64,000 bases of DNA from Lycorma delicatula. Taxonomy: Eukaryota; Arthropoda; Insecta; Hemiptera; Fulgoridae. Numbering within the stretch: the first letter of the stretch is position 1; each line of letters begins with the position of its first letter. Under the pieces are notes generated by a model. It saw nothing but the letters and a program-made list of their open reading frames with translations, was not told the DNA's origin and did no database searches. Below are positions 35,801 through 50,300 of the stretch, one piece after another. The translations under genes and the position numbers were made by a program. The stretch is from positions 64,127,529 to 64,191,528 of the forward strand of contig NC_134456.1 of the NCBI RefSeq assembly GCF_047948215.1, given 5' to 3'.

Positions 35801-38800
35801 ATATGGAAACAACCAATAGTGCGGCTCATGCAGTGAGCTGAAAATGCTTGTTCAGATTTTATCTGATCAGGTTGCTTCACTTACTGCAACTATTTTTGAG
35901 TTAATGAAAACGAATAAGAAGTCGGTACTTACATCTACTGAAACTAACACTAGTGGGATTCCCCTGAAAGTTCCCGTCACTAAAGTTTTACCTTTGTGGA
36001 CAGGGATAAATACAGCTGGTGGTAAACCACCAAATAAGCTCCCTATTAAAGGAGCCCAAACACTACTTCCTCTGGGATGTTATCTGCAACTTCCCATTTT
36101 TCAAAATTTCCCCCTCCAATGCCACGTTTACTGGAGTATATGGTAGAGGAACTGTCCGATCCTAGAGCATCGGAGTTTCTCAAAAAAATTTAAAAAGAAA
36201 AATGCATCACCTATAACTAATTTTGTCATATATTTATCTGTAATTCTGTATCCAATTAACTTCATTCATGAGCACTATTTGGTAGAACGTTAGAGGTCTT
36301 TGGTCCTGCACTGAAGATGTTAGTGTTGATGCCTCTGATGTGTTGAACACTCAGAGGCTATATCTGTGAGAGATACGATTGCCTTGTAGACAGTAGAGAG
36401 AGTGGTGGTGTAGCTATTTTCATGCGGAATGAGGTTCGGCTAAATGGATACCACTAGCTATCCTCATTCCTGCTGTTGCTGTTGAAATCTCACTCCCCTT
36501 TAAATTGCATATCTGCAATTTGTATTTCTCACAAAACTCTGAGTTCAATGCTCTAGAAATATCAAATCTCCTCACGCAAATTCCATTGCCTTCCTTAATA
36601 ATAGGAGACATCAGTGCCCACCATATTTTCTGAGGCTCATCTTTCTGCTCCTGTCGAGGAAATATGTTAAACAGTCAGACAAGATTTGGACCTTTGCCTT
36701 CTGAATGATGGATCATACACAGTTATGTCTTCATCTGCTGGTACACTGTCAAACATCGACCTCTCCTTATGCTCACCAAATTTACTTCCTTGTTTTAATT
36801 GGTCTGCTTGTGACGATCTTCATGACAGTGACCACAGACCAATTACTATAGTTTTTGGTGTCCACAGCAAGGTGAATAAAAGACCACGTAGTTGGATTGT
36901 TGAAAAGGCAGATTGGAACAGTTGCCATAAAGCCTTCCCATCACAGTATGACGATGGTGAAGATGCCCTTGACGAACTTACATCTCTGATACTTGACAAT
37001 GCTAATAAATATATCCCACAAACATCGGAAACCCAAGACGTCATTCTGTACCTTGGTAGAATGCTGACTGCCAAAATGCTAATAGCAATCGATGATGACA
37101 AGCACTGCACAAATTTAACCGCAGGCTTACAAATGAACACCTAGATTTGTACCGTAAGGCTAGAGCAGTATTGGGTATTCTTAGACGCTAAGAAGAAGTC
37201 ATGGAGGAATTACATGGACACCATCTCACGCACTATTACCACATCTACTGTCTGGAAAAAGATCCATGCCATCTGCGGATCACCAAAACAATCCATTTTC
37301 AGACACATTCATGAAGGTGAACTCCTTACATCATCTACAGTGGCAAGTATTTTAGCAAATTGTTTCCGTTCGGTTTCCCTTACCTCATCATAGTACTGAA
37401 TTTCAGATGTACAAATTACAGATGGAAGTACTATTGTTAAAAGTTGGTGTTCGGTCTGTAAATTAAATGTCCTATTTTAATTCAATGAGTGCCCTTAAAA
37501 ACTCATGTGACACTTCCCTGGACCCGACAACATTCTTAATATGCTGTCATACCTTTCCAATTCAGCACTACTACACCTGTTATGTATTTATAATAGTTTA
37601 TTCTCCTCATAAGTTTTCCATTTGGTTTGGTCAGAAGCCATTGTCGTACCAGTACTTAAATGTGGTAAAGACAAAGCAAATCCCTCAAGCTACTGCTCTG
37701 TCTCTTTGACAAGTGTTTTATGTAGTCATAGAAAGAATGGTGAACCACAGGCTCACATGGTACTTAGAGAGACATGGTCATGTATGTCTAGCACAATGAG
37801 GTTTCTGTCAAAGATGTTCTTCCATTGATCACTTAGTGTCACTGGAAGCATCTATTCAAAACACTTTCCTATTCCACCAGCACGTCGTTGCTATCTTCTT
37901 TGATATCAAGAAGGTTTACGACACAGCTTGGTGACGTGATATTCTTAACATCCTTAAAGAATGGGGAGTCAAGAGTTGTATGCTTGTATTTATCAGGGGT
38001 TTCTTAAATGATGAAATTTTCTGTGTTCTTGTTGGAAATTTCTTATCGGATAGTATCGTTTTGGAGAATGGAGTACCACAAGGAAATGTATTAAGTTCCA
38101 CCTTGTTTGCTATAGCCATCAACAGTATTACTAAATGTGTGCAACCACCTGTTTCATGTTCGTTATTTGTTGATATTTTGCCATATATATTAGGTCCTGT
38201 TCAACAGCTACAGCAGAGAGACTACTACAGAACACAATATCTTTTCTTGAAGCTTGGTCCTAGGTTACCAGCTTCACTTTTTGACCTGAAAAAAAAAAGT
38301 GTAGCCTTTTCTCGCTTGTGGGTTCCTTTTATACCACAAATCTTTCTGAATGAAGAGCAAATTGCTATCCCTCATGATATTAAGTTTTTGGGTTTGTTTT
38401 TTGACAGCTGTCTTACATGGGTTAATCACATCAAACAATTAAAAACGAAATGTTCCAAACTGCTAGATGTGGTGCAAGCTGTTAGCAACACCAATTGGGG
38501 AGCCAATAGATCATGTATGTTGCGATTTTATTATTCCTTACTTCGTTTCTGGTTAGATTATGGTTGTATCACCTACTCTTCAGCGTGTAATACCATGCTG
38601 AATGTTAGATTCTGTACATCATGCTTTCTTCTATCTTGCTACAGGTGCTTTTAGATCAAGCCCTGTCACTAGCATACTTTTTGAGTGCAGTGAACCATCG
38701 CTTTGGAATAGATGTGACCAACTTGTAGCATCTTTGCCAGTCTTAAAGGGCAACCGAATCACCTGGCTTTTACCGCAGTTCTTGTGAATCTTAATTTACA

Positions 38801-41800
38801 AAAGTATGAAGTTTATCCACGTTTCACTGCACCTTTGGGTGTATGTACCCAGCGGTTACTAAGCTATTAAACATAGACATACCTCCTATTTTTCCAACAT
38901 ATCTCTGTTCATATTCTCCGTGGAGAATTAACCTTATAAATTTTATTTTTGATCTTACCATCTACAAGAAACAATCAACACCACCTATCGTCTTTCAGCA
39001 AAGTTTTCACCATATTTTTTCCAAAATAAACCCAGATGCAATAGTACACTCAGATTGATTGAAACAGAATGATAACCATTGAATACGCATTTATTCTTAA
39101 TAGCAGAATCTATATGTTTGGTCTACCTAATATTACAAGTGTATTTATTTCAGGACTGTACGCCATCAGTAAGGCTTTGAATATCGTTAACCCAAAATAC
39201 CATCATATCTTTATTTGTAGCAACTTGTGTAATGCACTCCAAGCTTTAGAAGATTTTTATTCCAGACATCTTTTGTTCACTGAAATCTGTAACACAATCG
39301 TTGAGTTGAACCATTACAACACACAAGTGAGTTTCTGTTGGATTCCTAGCCATATGGGAATTCCAGGTAATGAATGTGCAGATTCTGCTGCTAAAAACGT
39401 ATGCAATCAACCTTCTTTCACCACTCGTGTTGCTGTATCTGACTATATTAATTGTATAAAACAGTCTCTTCGAGCAAAGTTGCAAGGTGACTGGATGGCT
39501 ACCATTGATAACAAACTTTGACACATTCAAAATTGAAGAATTCTGTAACTAATAAATCATGAATTAAACATGACAGTTAGGCATCATGATGCAACTTCCA
39601 TTTACAGACCACAGGTCTAGCCTTTGCACTGAACTGCATTTTGAAGATAATCCAAAACCTACAGATAGTACTGTTTGTGATGCACAACTCCGTGGTAGTC
39701 TAAGAAACAGTCTGCATCACTTTCACTTTGCTCTACAATTGTCCTATTTTTTTGGTCTCGGGAATGATGATTACTTCATTATGATGACTGAGCTATGGTT
39801 TTTTGGTTGTAGCTATACACTAGGTTCATCACCAGCTTTTACAGTCTTAAGAAAGTTAGGATCGACTTTGGGACACTTCTTCATGTCCTGTACAGCAGCA
39901 AAATAAATCTAACTGTTTAAGTAAAAGCAGCTTAGGTATAAATTTTCCAGCCATTCTGTGGAGGCCCAAATTATTTATTAAAATCATGCGCACGCAACCA
40001 TGATTACTTCCAATGTCATCTACAGCTTCTCAGAGACAGCTGATTATTTTCCATTATCAAACTTAGGATGTTTTTAATGACATTTGGATTTTGGCTTGTT
40101 GATGATCTTAAATTTGCTGGTTTCTCTCAACTGAAGTACGATCTGCCAATAAAACGTTAATTTAGTTACAGAAGCACTGAAAACATTAATCCCTTTCGCT
40201 ATGCCTTACCTCTATGAAAAGAGTTTTTCGTCTATGATTGCGCTAAAAATTAAATATAGGAATTGTCTTTTAGCACTTGAAAATAGTTTTCTTTTATGTA
40301 TTTCTAACATAGATCCATGTTTGGCAGCGTTTCAGTATTTGTGACCCATTTTTCAATCATAATTTTCATTGCACCCCCCCCCTCTCGTATAATAAAAATA
40401 TTTTTTGATGTTAAAGCTATGCTATGACCTTAATTACAAACCTTGCAACTTACCAAGAATAAGTAAATTTATTAATAATTGGTAACATCGATCTGCTGCA
40501 TTGAAAAACCAGAATCGGTGCCTCTGTGTTTTACATCCACCATACTCAACATTCTCACAGCTTCGTGAGAAGTTCCGATTTGTCTCAAACATTCTGGAAC
40601 GTCTGCACAAACGTGTTTAAATGCTGCACCTTGTTCAATTCCAGCCAGTCTCAGTCGAGTTGATCCTTTTAGCGCTGTGGTATCTTATCGTGAATGAGTA
40701 TGTAGTAATTTGCATGTTAATTGCAATTTACGGTATTAAATATTCACGGCAGTAGATTTATACAGAATCATGGGTAAATTTTTAAGTGGGCATAAGTGAG
40801 CATTAGATGATAGTGAAGCATCAAGTGTACAGAAGAGTGTGGTTCCAAAAATATAATCAAGAAAATATTCTCAAGAATACTTAAATTTTGGGTTTACCAT
40901 CATTGAAGTAAATGAGAAGAATGACACCCCTCTGTGTCATTTGCTCAAAACTTTTGGCAGCAGGCAGCATGAAACCCAATAAACAACATTTGGAAAGCTT
41001 CATAGTGAGTACGTTAACAAACCCGGACACTTCTTAGGATTAAAATTAAAATCATATGAAAAGCAAACATCATTTAAAAAAAAAAAACCAGTGTATGGAA
41101 GAGCTTTTGCCTCTTACAAAGTTTCATGTAAAATAGCTAGATGTAGAAAGCCTCACACCATTGGTGAAGAACTTATTTTGCCAACTGCAATTGAGATTGT
41201 AGAAACTGTGTTTGGATATAATTTTATCAAACAATTGCAGTCCATACTGCTATCAATTGATACTGTTGCCCGTTGAATTGGTGATATAGCTGAAGATGTA
41301 CAGCATCAGCGTTTCTGGAAATTGTGTGACAAATTGTTTTTGAAGATGCTTATTTCATTGCCTATTTTCAATTTTGTGATAGTATGTCAGCAGTAGAAGA
41401 ACTACTTTTCTGCAAACCAATAGAACTCAAAGCAAGAGCACTCGCATTATTTGCTATCTTAAATGATTTTATATACAAGGCAAATATAAAGTGGAAAAAT
41501 TGCGTCAGAATATGCACTGGTGTTCGTTCAATGTCTGGAAGATTCCAAAGTATATAAGCAGTTGTGAAACAAAAATCTCCACAGTGTGTCTGGACACATT
41601 GCATGAGCCACAGAGAATCTCTGGCTTCCAAAGAAATGAGTTCTGGTCTGAATATTGTGCTAACAATGATTGTAACCGTAGTAAATTATATAAAAATGAC
41701 ACTCTTAAAATCAAGAATCTTTTCTGCACATCATAAAGACATGGGTGCGTTCAGCATTACTGCTTTATTGCAAGGCAAGTTGGTTATCACGTGGAAAATC

Positions 41801-44300
41801 TTTGCAATATGTTTAAGAATTAAGAGATGAAATTGCCATTTTTCTATAACAGGAAAACCAACAGGCAGCTGAGAAGTTTCAAGATGGTTTATTTGTGATG
41901 GAATTGAGCTACTTGCCTGTATGAAATTCAAGAAATTAAATACCTTGAATCTTCAAGGAGCAAATATACATATGTTGGATACGAGTGATAAAGATAATGC
42001 TTTTTGTAGAAAATTGGAATTGTGAAGCAGAAATTTATAGCAAAAAACATAGAAATGTTTGCGATGTATTTATTAAAACTTAGAAGGCTGAAGAACAGCA
42101 TTTGAAAGTTGTTTTGTTAACCAGTGGAAATCATTTAGCCAAGGTGGCAAAGAGTTTTAAAAAGTATTTTCTTGCTGACAACAACTTAATAGCAAATTAC
42201 AAGTAAGTTAGGGATTGATTTCAATATATTCCCTAAGGGCTCTCAACAGCCGAAGAAAAAATCTTCATACACTTCATGGCAAGTGGCAAAATCAAAAGAC
42301 AATTTAATAATAAATCACTCTCTGAATTTTTGGCAGGGGTGGATGATGAGTTTTCTGCACTGAAAACAAGAGCATTTCATATACTATTACCATTTTCAAC
42401 ATTCTACCTTTGTGAAACTGGATTTTTTGCAGTGGCTGCTTTGGAGACAAAATATAGATCTCTATATAATACTTTCTTTTTAATATTCTTGTGCCCCTCA
42501 TTTAGTGTTATCATGTTCAGCTGCGGAGGGGGAGGGGGGTGCACCCCGGTTGAGAAACACTGACAAAAGGAGAAACTTTTAAATAAAAAACAAATGCAAC
42601 CTTCTCATTACATGTGTACTATAGTATAAAGTATACAACCTTCACTTTACATGTGTACTAATTAATGTAAATAAAATGTTTATAATAAATGATTTTTGTC
42701 TCATAAAATGATTTCATTATCTGTAACATTGTAGGTTAATTTTGTGACCCTCCTTTCATATCACTGCTATCCCCATGTGGGTCATGACCCCAGGAGAAAC
42801 GCTTGTTTAAGTCACTTTTATTAAGATTAAATTGATTGTTAAAACTGTAATTTGTGACTGAGAATAAAGTAAATTATTATATTTTACAGGAGTCCTGTTC
42901 AGAACATCCCAATACTGCCGAAATATCCGGATGAATCACATAAAGGATTATGGGGTGGAGAAGGTGTTGTAGATGGTCTTATTCAAAAAAACAAAAAATA
43001 TTACCCTAAGACACCACATTTTTGGTTTCCACAGTTGAAACGCTCTGTTATATATAGTGAAATTCTAAATAGATTCATGTCAACTATAGTGACAAATAGA
43101 ACTATTAATCTTATACTTGACAATAATGGATTGGACCATTATCTTCTGAAGGTAATCAGTTTGTCATATTATAAAGAGAAAAACTTGTGCAAAAATATAA
43201 AAAATTATAGGTGTAATAAATACAAATGGAAGTAATGTTTTTAGTAGTTTCATAAGTGTTGGTTTTTATTCTATTTATTTGTTTTTTTTCTATTGATTTT
43301 TTTTCGTAGCATATAAAAATTACACTCTCATGATGATCCTAATCAAGAAGTATTTGTAGAATCCTGCTTGACTATTGATTACCGTTTTTTTATTGTTAAT
43401 ATTTGTTTTGTATTTATTTAAGTGATGGATATTTTACAGTCAATATATGCATCTAGTGTTAGATGTTTATTCTCTGTAAATGGTTCTAGAGTGTTTTTTT
43501 AAAATTTAATTTCAGTAACCATTAGTGTGTAGCTTGTTCACTGCATTTCTTAATTGAATACAATTTCAATTCTTTAATGCATTATGTTTTCAGTTCCTTT
43601 ATTACAAAAAAGTGGATTAGAAAAAATGTTGCATATGTTTTTTTGTAAGGCTGTAGCTATTGAACTATTTTTCCCATTTGTTTAGATTTCGTATACATTA
43701 TCAAAAATCTAATACTATCTATAAATCCCCACATACAACAGACACCTTCTTGATTTAGTTGGACCAAACTCAGTCATAATTTAATAACAGTGGGAAACAA
43801 AAAATATTTTTTTAAAAGCTTTTATTTAACTAGGTTTAGGAATAATCAAATCTTGCAACTGCTATATCTTTTGATCTATCGTATGAAAATCAATGAAATT
43901 TGGTACACGTATGTAACTTCGATGACAATACACCACTACAGTGTTGGAATTTGATATGACCCATCCCCATGCGCTACTCCTACGCTAAATTCATGCATTT
44001 AGTTGAAAATTTTTATTTCTCATGAACATGAGAAATGAAAATTGTATGAAAATGATTGAAATTTGTTACATGTATGTAACTTCCATGTGTAAAAATAAAT
44101 ATTTTTACTTTTTTTTTGTCTTTAAAAAATACAAAAAAAAAAACAAAAAAAATTACAAAAATATATTTGATTACATATAAAAATTATTTTTTTAAAAAGC
44201 TTTTAACTAATATTATTAACATTAATAAAAAAAGGAAACAAATTAGAAAAACCCTCTAAAAAGGAAAAAATAAAAATTAAATAAAATTGAAAATTAAAAA

Positions 44301-44341
<41 letters not shown>

Positions 44342-47300
44342 CAAATATAAAAATGCACTGAAAAGTTAAAAATAAATTATATAAATATCTAATAAATAAC
44401 CAATAAATAAATGTAATAATTATTAAATTTTAAAATTAAAAGTAATGAAAATATTTAGTTAAATAAAAGTGTGGCACAGTTTTTATAACAATGTTTTAGA
44501 ATAAGTATTTATAGACATTTGCTGTATTTTAAAATATATTTTTTATTTAATGAGATTGTTTAGTGTATGTTTATACTTTATTTATCTGTAATAAAATAAC
44601 TCAAGTTTTAATTCTTTGATGGTTCAAATTTGCACCGAGATGACCTTTAAGGGTTAATAAGATTAAAAAGAAAAATTAAGTTTAGAAATCTTGCACAAAG
44701 TTATTACATTTTGACGGTAATGTGAAAAATTATTAATTATTATCATTATTATAATTGTAATCGTAATTATGAATTTATTAAATAAAAATTCATAATTAAA
44801 ATGAAACTTTTAGCGGAAAGAATGCATTCAATTTGGCATAGATTTCAAGCAGAATTCGAAGATGAACTTCAACTATGTGAGAATACGTACAAAGAAAGTG
44901 AATGGGTGCATTTTTCTAGATTGTTACTTGTATAGTCAGTCTCAACTGGACAGGTTCCAGCAGACCTTTCCGCCTCCTCGTGTCGTTATTGAAAATGAAA
45001 ATTAATTGTTATAAAAATAAATGTTGTGTTGTTTTAAATAAATTATAAAAACTATGCCACGCTTTTATTTAACTAAATATTTTCATTACTTCTAATTTTA
45101 AAATTTAATAATTATTACATTTATTTATTAGATATTTATATAATTTATTTTTTTACTTTTCAGTGCATTTTTATATTTGTTAATGTATTATATTTTTTTC
45201 TTTAAAATTCTCAATTTGATTTAATTCTTATTTTTTTACTTTTTAGAGGGGTTTTCTAATTTGTTTCCTTTTTTTTATTAATGCTAATAGTTGTGTAAAA
45301 GTTTTTTAAAAAATAATTTTTTTTTCTCAGGAAGAAAAATATGTGATTCTGATAGTATTTTTTCTCCTGAATTCAAGTATGATATAGATTTTTCCATTAA
45401 TAATAATAATAAAACACATGTTATAAAAGTTTAGTGATATCTTTCATTTGTATGTTTTCTTATAACTTCTTAAGAGGAAGGTTCCATAAAATATATAATG
45501 GTTGTAAGAAGAAAATGAGATACAATTGATATAGCCAAAATTTAGTATTATAATTATTTAGCTTACTTATTATTAAGTAATTAAACTTTTTCTGATAAGA
45601 AAGGAGCTGGCCTACAATCTTATTCTTCTTGGCATAACCTTTTTGTAACAGTTTTGATTGTAGCACGGTGAATTTTAAAACAGCCTGCAGGTAAGTAAGT
45701 TAAATATAATTAATTTTACTCGATTATACGTTTTGTCTGTAAAATATTATGTAATAAATACATGTAATATGTATTCAGAGTGCATTCCAGATGTTTTTAA
45801 TGCATTTAGAGCAGTTGATTGATAAAAATATTTAAATTAGATGAGTTGATACAGTTAATAATTAGTACTGGTGATGTAAAATTAGATATGCAAAAAGAGC
45901 TTCTAATTCATACTTACGGCTAATACTGTTTAATTCTATAGTACAAACCAGTCTTTTATCGTCCCTCCTTGCCTGTGATGTTACCCGGGGCAGGTATTAT
46001 GCAACCGGCACGACGTTCCTGCTTAATTAATATACTTGCATTCAATTTTATGTTATGCAAAAATTTCTATATTTTACTTTACTTATCTTATTATAAAGAG
46101 TGTAAAGTGTACTCTTTACTTGTATACAGCATATCTACTGAAAAAATGGTGGGTATATTTCTTACACAACCTATTTTGCGTCTTATTTCAACAACCATTT
46201 TGTAATATAAAACTTGATTAAGATTTTAAATTTCACTTTATTTGTAAACTATTTACATTCTTGTTCATACAGAAAAAAATGTAATTTTATCTTAACAACT
46301 TAATTGAATAAGCCTTAATGAAAACATGGAGCTGATTTGGTTTAATGTCTTCAACCTTTTTAGGCAATTGAACATCTTTCAACTTTCCAAAATTATAAGC
46401 ACCTTAATTCAGTTAAAAAAAAAAAAATTATATATATGCGTAAACCACTTCATTCCTTTTTTTGGTTTAATAAACTGACAGATCTAAAAATAAATAAAAT
46501 TTCAAAAACCTTATATTAACTCCATTTTGTACATATGTTGTAATAACGGATCCCAGTTAATACTTGAATAAATCAATTTTTTTTAATTTATATTTATATT
46601 AATAAATATAAATAAATAATAATTTATATTTATATTTTATTTGTTCATTTTAAAATAAGCTAATTTAATTTTGTCCCATTTGAAGAATGTTCCATTTAAA
46701 GTAAATTCTTTCATAATATTTATGTCCACATCAGTTTAAAACCCGGTTTTTATTTTAATAATAATTACACCTGCTGTTAACTTATTTTATCATTGGTTTT
46801 ATTCATGGATGGTTTACAGGAAAAATTTTATATCAGTAAAAAAATTATCAGAATAACAAGATAACTGTCATTTTAAAACTTAAATTTACATTTACAAAAA
46901 TTATAATTTTCGTAAGTGTAAATTTATTTTACACTGGTGACACTGGTCAACATGCACTGGCTACAGTGTAGGCTTCAGCTGTTGAACTATTATTCCCATT
47001 CGTTTAAATTTAGTATACATTATAAAAAATCTAATATTATTTACAAATCCCCGTATACAAAAGACACCTTGATTCAATTGGACCCAAGTCCAAGTCATAT
47101 AATTTGATAACAGACCAAACACCTTATTGGTCATATAATCATAAGAGATCTATTATTTTTATCGAAACATTTTGCTTTACTCTAATTATAATTTTAAACT
47201 ATGCATAATTTCTTGCTGTTGCTTATTTATTCTTTTGCTCTGCTGTAAAGGAACATTATAGTTTAATAATGTAAATTACAGTAGCTCTTCACAATGTTTT

Positions 47301-50300
47301 TACAGGTAAGGTGCTTTAGAAAATCCTTTCACTCTGTAAAAACAAATTTCTCTTTTTAATTCTGTGGTCTGTATTTATATGATAGCTGAAAAATCTTTAA
47401 ATATGAAACAACAGAAAATATGTACAGTTGATTTTTTTTTATGTGGTTGTTATTTATTTATACTTGAGGATATATCTTCTTTTGGTTTCTGATGTGGGTA
47501 GGAGTTTACACCTATGATAAAAAGGCATTTTAGTTTTCAGAAAATATTTTAGTAGCTAGGTTTCTGGTAATTGTTTATATAATTTATAGGAAAAAACTAA
47601 CATTTTATTTTATTAAAATAAAATAAAATTGAACCCTTATTGAACCGAGTAAAATTAAAAAAACTAAGATTTAATAATACTCTTATACATTTTAGTTACT
47701 GTAATGTTTTAGTTACAATTCTATTTATTCATTAAATAAATGATTGAAAAAACACTGATTGTTATGAGTGCATTTATGGATTTTTCTTTTTGTCTGACAT
47801 TTTCTTAAACCAGAAAATTCCATAACTATTTCTTTAGAACTTAAATTATAGATAACGATAAGTAATCTTATTATTTTGTAAATGTATGTATTGATTTGTG
47901 TTTATTTAGTCAAAGGCATGTGACATACAGTCAGAACTAGGAGTTAAACTGAAGAGAAAAATGTTGTTAGCATTATATAATAAGGACCTATATAATGATG
48001 ATCCAGTTAAAAAAGAGCAAGTTTACAATAAATATAAAGATTATTTGGTTGATGTAAGTAAATAATAAAATTAACTTTCTTTAAAAACAATTTGAAATTT
48101 CTTTATGTGAGCTGTCGGTTTTAATTCTTTTACTTTTAGTAATCTTCTCTCACTTGAATTTTTTTATTACATATGTGACTGAAAAGTTATTTACAAATTT
48201 TATTAATTTATAATGTTTTTAATGGTAATGTATTCTTCATTCAATTTGTACTTAAGTATATAGGTTTTTCCGTTGATAGATGCAGGTATTTTTTAGGGAA
48301 TCTGGCCTTGTTTTTAGGTAGTCCATTTGTACCTAGAAAAAACATTATAGTATAGTATAAACAGCATAGTAATCTCTCTTGTCATATATTCTGCCTCCTA
48401 CCCCTTTTCTAATTTATTCTTTAGTAATGCTCCATTCAGAGACATATTGTAAATGCCATTTTTTTTTTAATCTCATAATATGAAGTATAAGGAGAGGTTA
48501 GTATGGGAAAAAATTTTGGAAAGTAAGTAGTCTCTAGTCCCATTCCATATAATTGGTCTTTTTGTTTCTTTATGATGTGATTTTATATTTAGAAATAGCA
48601 TTAATAAGTAGTAAACATCAGAAGGAACTGGTAAACTGGTATCAGTTGCTTGCAGATATGAACTTATGAAATAATTAAACTTATATGTAAACATCAGAAT
48701 TTCTGGATAAGTTATTAAACATTCTGTTGTATAAATGTTCTTCACAGCATGTTCTTGTTTTCCTAAAATTTAGCAAATAATATTACATAAGTTATGAAAT
48801 ATAAGAATAGTTGCAACAAAGAGAATAAGTCAAATCAAGAACCTCCCTCTGAAGATTGAATTGATGAAATAATTGTGTACTGTAGGCTTTAGGGAAATGA
48901 AAAATAGTGAAGTCTGTGGTCCAAGAGATTTCCTTACAGGCTCATTAAATATGTGACACATGATATCCTTGCCTGTATACTAGTGGACGCTTTTTTATCA
49001 TGATCTCAAGATTGGTTTGTAACCTATTTGCAAAAATGATCATCGAATGTTTATATAACATGGCATATGCGATGTATAGATTAACAATGTTTATATAACA
49101 GTTTACATAAATATTACATGATTGTTGAATCTGAGCAGAGGAATTATGGTGTTAACCGTTGAAGGGGAGGCAGTATTAACATAGACAATAGTAACATCTT
49201 TATGCTACTCCATATTTTTATTTGGATTGCTAGAGATAATTTGATGGTTGTAGAGAGTGAAGAAAGAAATTGGAAATGTTTATCCTAGTCAGGTATGGCA
49301 CATTTTATTCTATACTTTGTAACATAGTATAACTCAGACCAAAAATATGGACAATCACTGGGTCTCCAAAATAAATTAAGATAATTAAATTTTATTTACA
49401 TAAAATGTACAAATAAGTATTCATATTAATTATAAAACTGTATAATTGTAAAAAAAAATATAAAAATTGTATTAATCCATAAAATAAATAATGACCTATA
49501 TATTTTTCATTAAATTAAAAACTTCAAATTAAATAATAAGTATAGCAAATGAGATGAACTGAGTATTAGAAATATATAAACCTATTAAAAAGAAACATTT
49601 TTCAAATGAGACCTGGACATTAATAATAAAAAGATGCCACAGGAATTTAATGACATAAATTACAAAGCAAGAAAAACAAGATCATCCCTTTGTGTGTATA
49701 TATGTTTAAATGTGCAATTAAAAAAACTGGATGTTAAGCTTAGCTCAATAAAGGGAGGTGCAGATAGTTCACTTACTTATCAAACCATGAACAGATCTAC
49801 TTGTAAAGGAAGATTAAATCACATTTAGGTCATTAAGAAATTTTTTGTTGGTATTGTTGCTAACATTGCTGTTTAGTAAGTCAATCAGCATTAATTAATT
49901 TCCTAATACCTGTTCAATAAGAGAACAGGCTGCTTGAGCAGTTTATATAAATAACCACCCTTAGTTTTAAAAATTGTGTGACCCTATAGGGTACATGTGA
50001 ACAACCCTAGGGTTATGCACACATGGTAAATGAAACTAAGCCCATTTGATTTATTGGTTTAAATTACAAGAAGTTTGTAAATTGAAAAAGATAAAAAACA
50101 TTTTGAAGTGTTAATGTTAATTGTATTATTTACAGTACTCTAAAGAGGATATTGAATGGTATGGTTTAAATATGTATGAAGCATTAATGAAATTGGAAAA
50201 TGATGCTGAAGCAGTATCACCTCAACCAATGAAACATCTGTTTAGAAAGCAACTTATAGATCAGTTGAAACAAGAGTTAATTGATGAGATGACCACTTCT

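Larger units (their letters stand above)
44181..45321. mobile_element. Fold-back element with inverted arms of about 300 bp
   Basis: 44181-44488 and 45043-45321 are long inverted repeats: for example ggaaacaaattagaaaaacc and gtggcacagtttttata in the left arm, and their inverses in the right arm. They look near 90 percent identical by eye. The left arm is longer because of an (AT)n run and a small duplication (aataaataaccaataaataa). The loop is 554 bp and holds an ORF of 44 codons at 44801-44935. No transposase motif is recognised. A non-autonomous DNA transposon or an inverted duplication would both fit. It lies in mRpL28 intron 3, so its RNA could form a very long hairpin in the pre-mRNA. 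Confidence 0.8.
43152..47909 (+). other. mRpL28 intron 3 (4.8 kb)
   Basis: AT-rich and repeat-bearing. It holds a pair of 142-bp direct repeats (43649 and 46971), the fold-back element at 44181-45321, and a short GC-richer scrap near 45960-46020. No protein-coding exon is seen. Confidence 0.6.

Noticed and set aside
41368..41729. Minus-strand ORFs of 74-87 codons
   Set aside because: Antisense shadows of the ZBED5-type hAT.
43035..43235. 66-codon ORF starting inside mRpL28 exon 3
   Set aside because: It is the exon read past its donor site into the intron; the family match starts upstream and stops at 43151.
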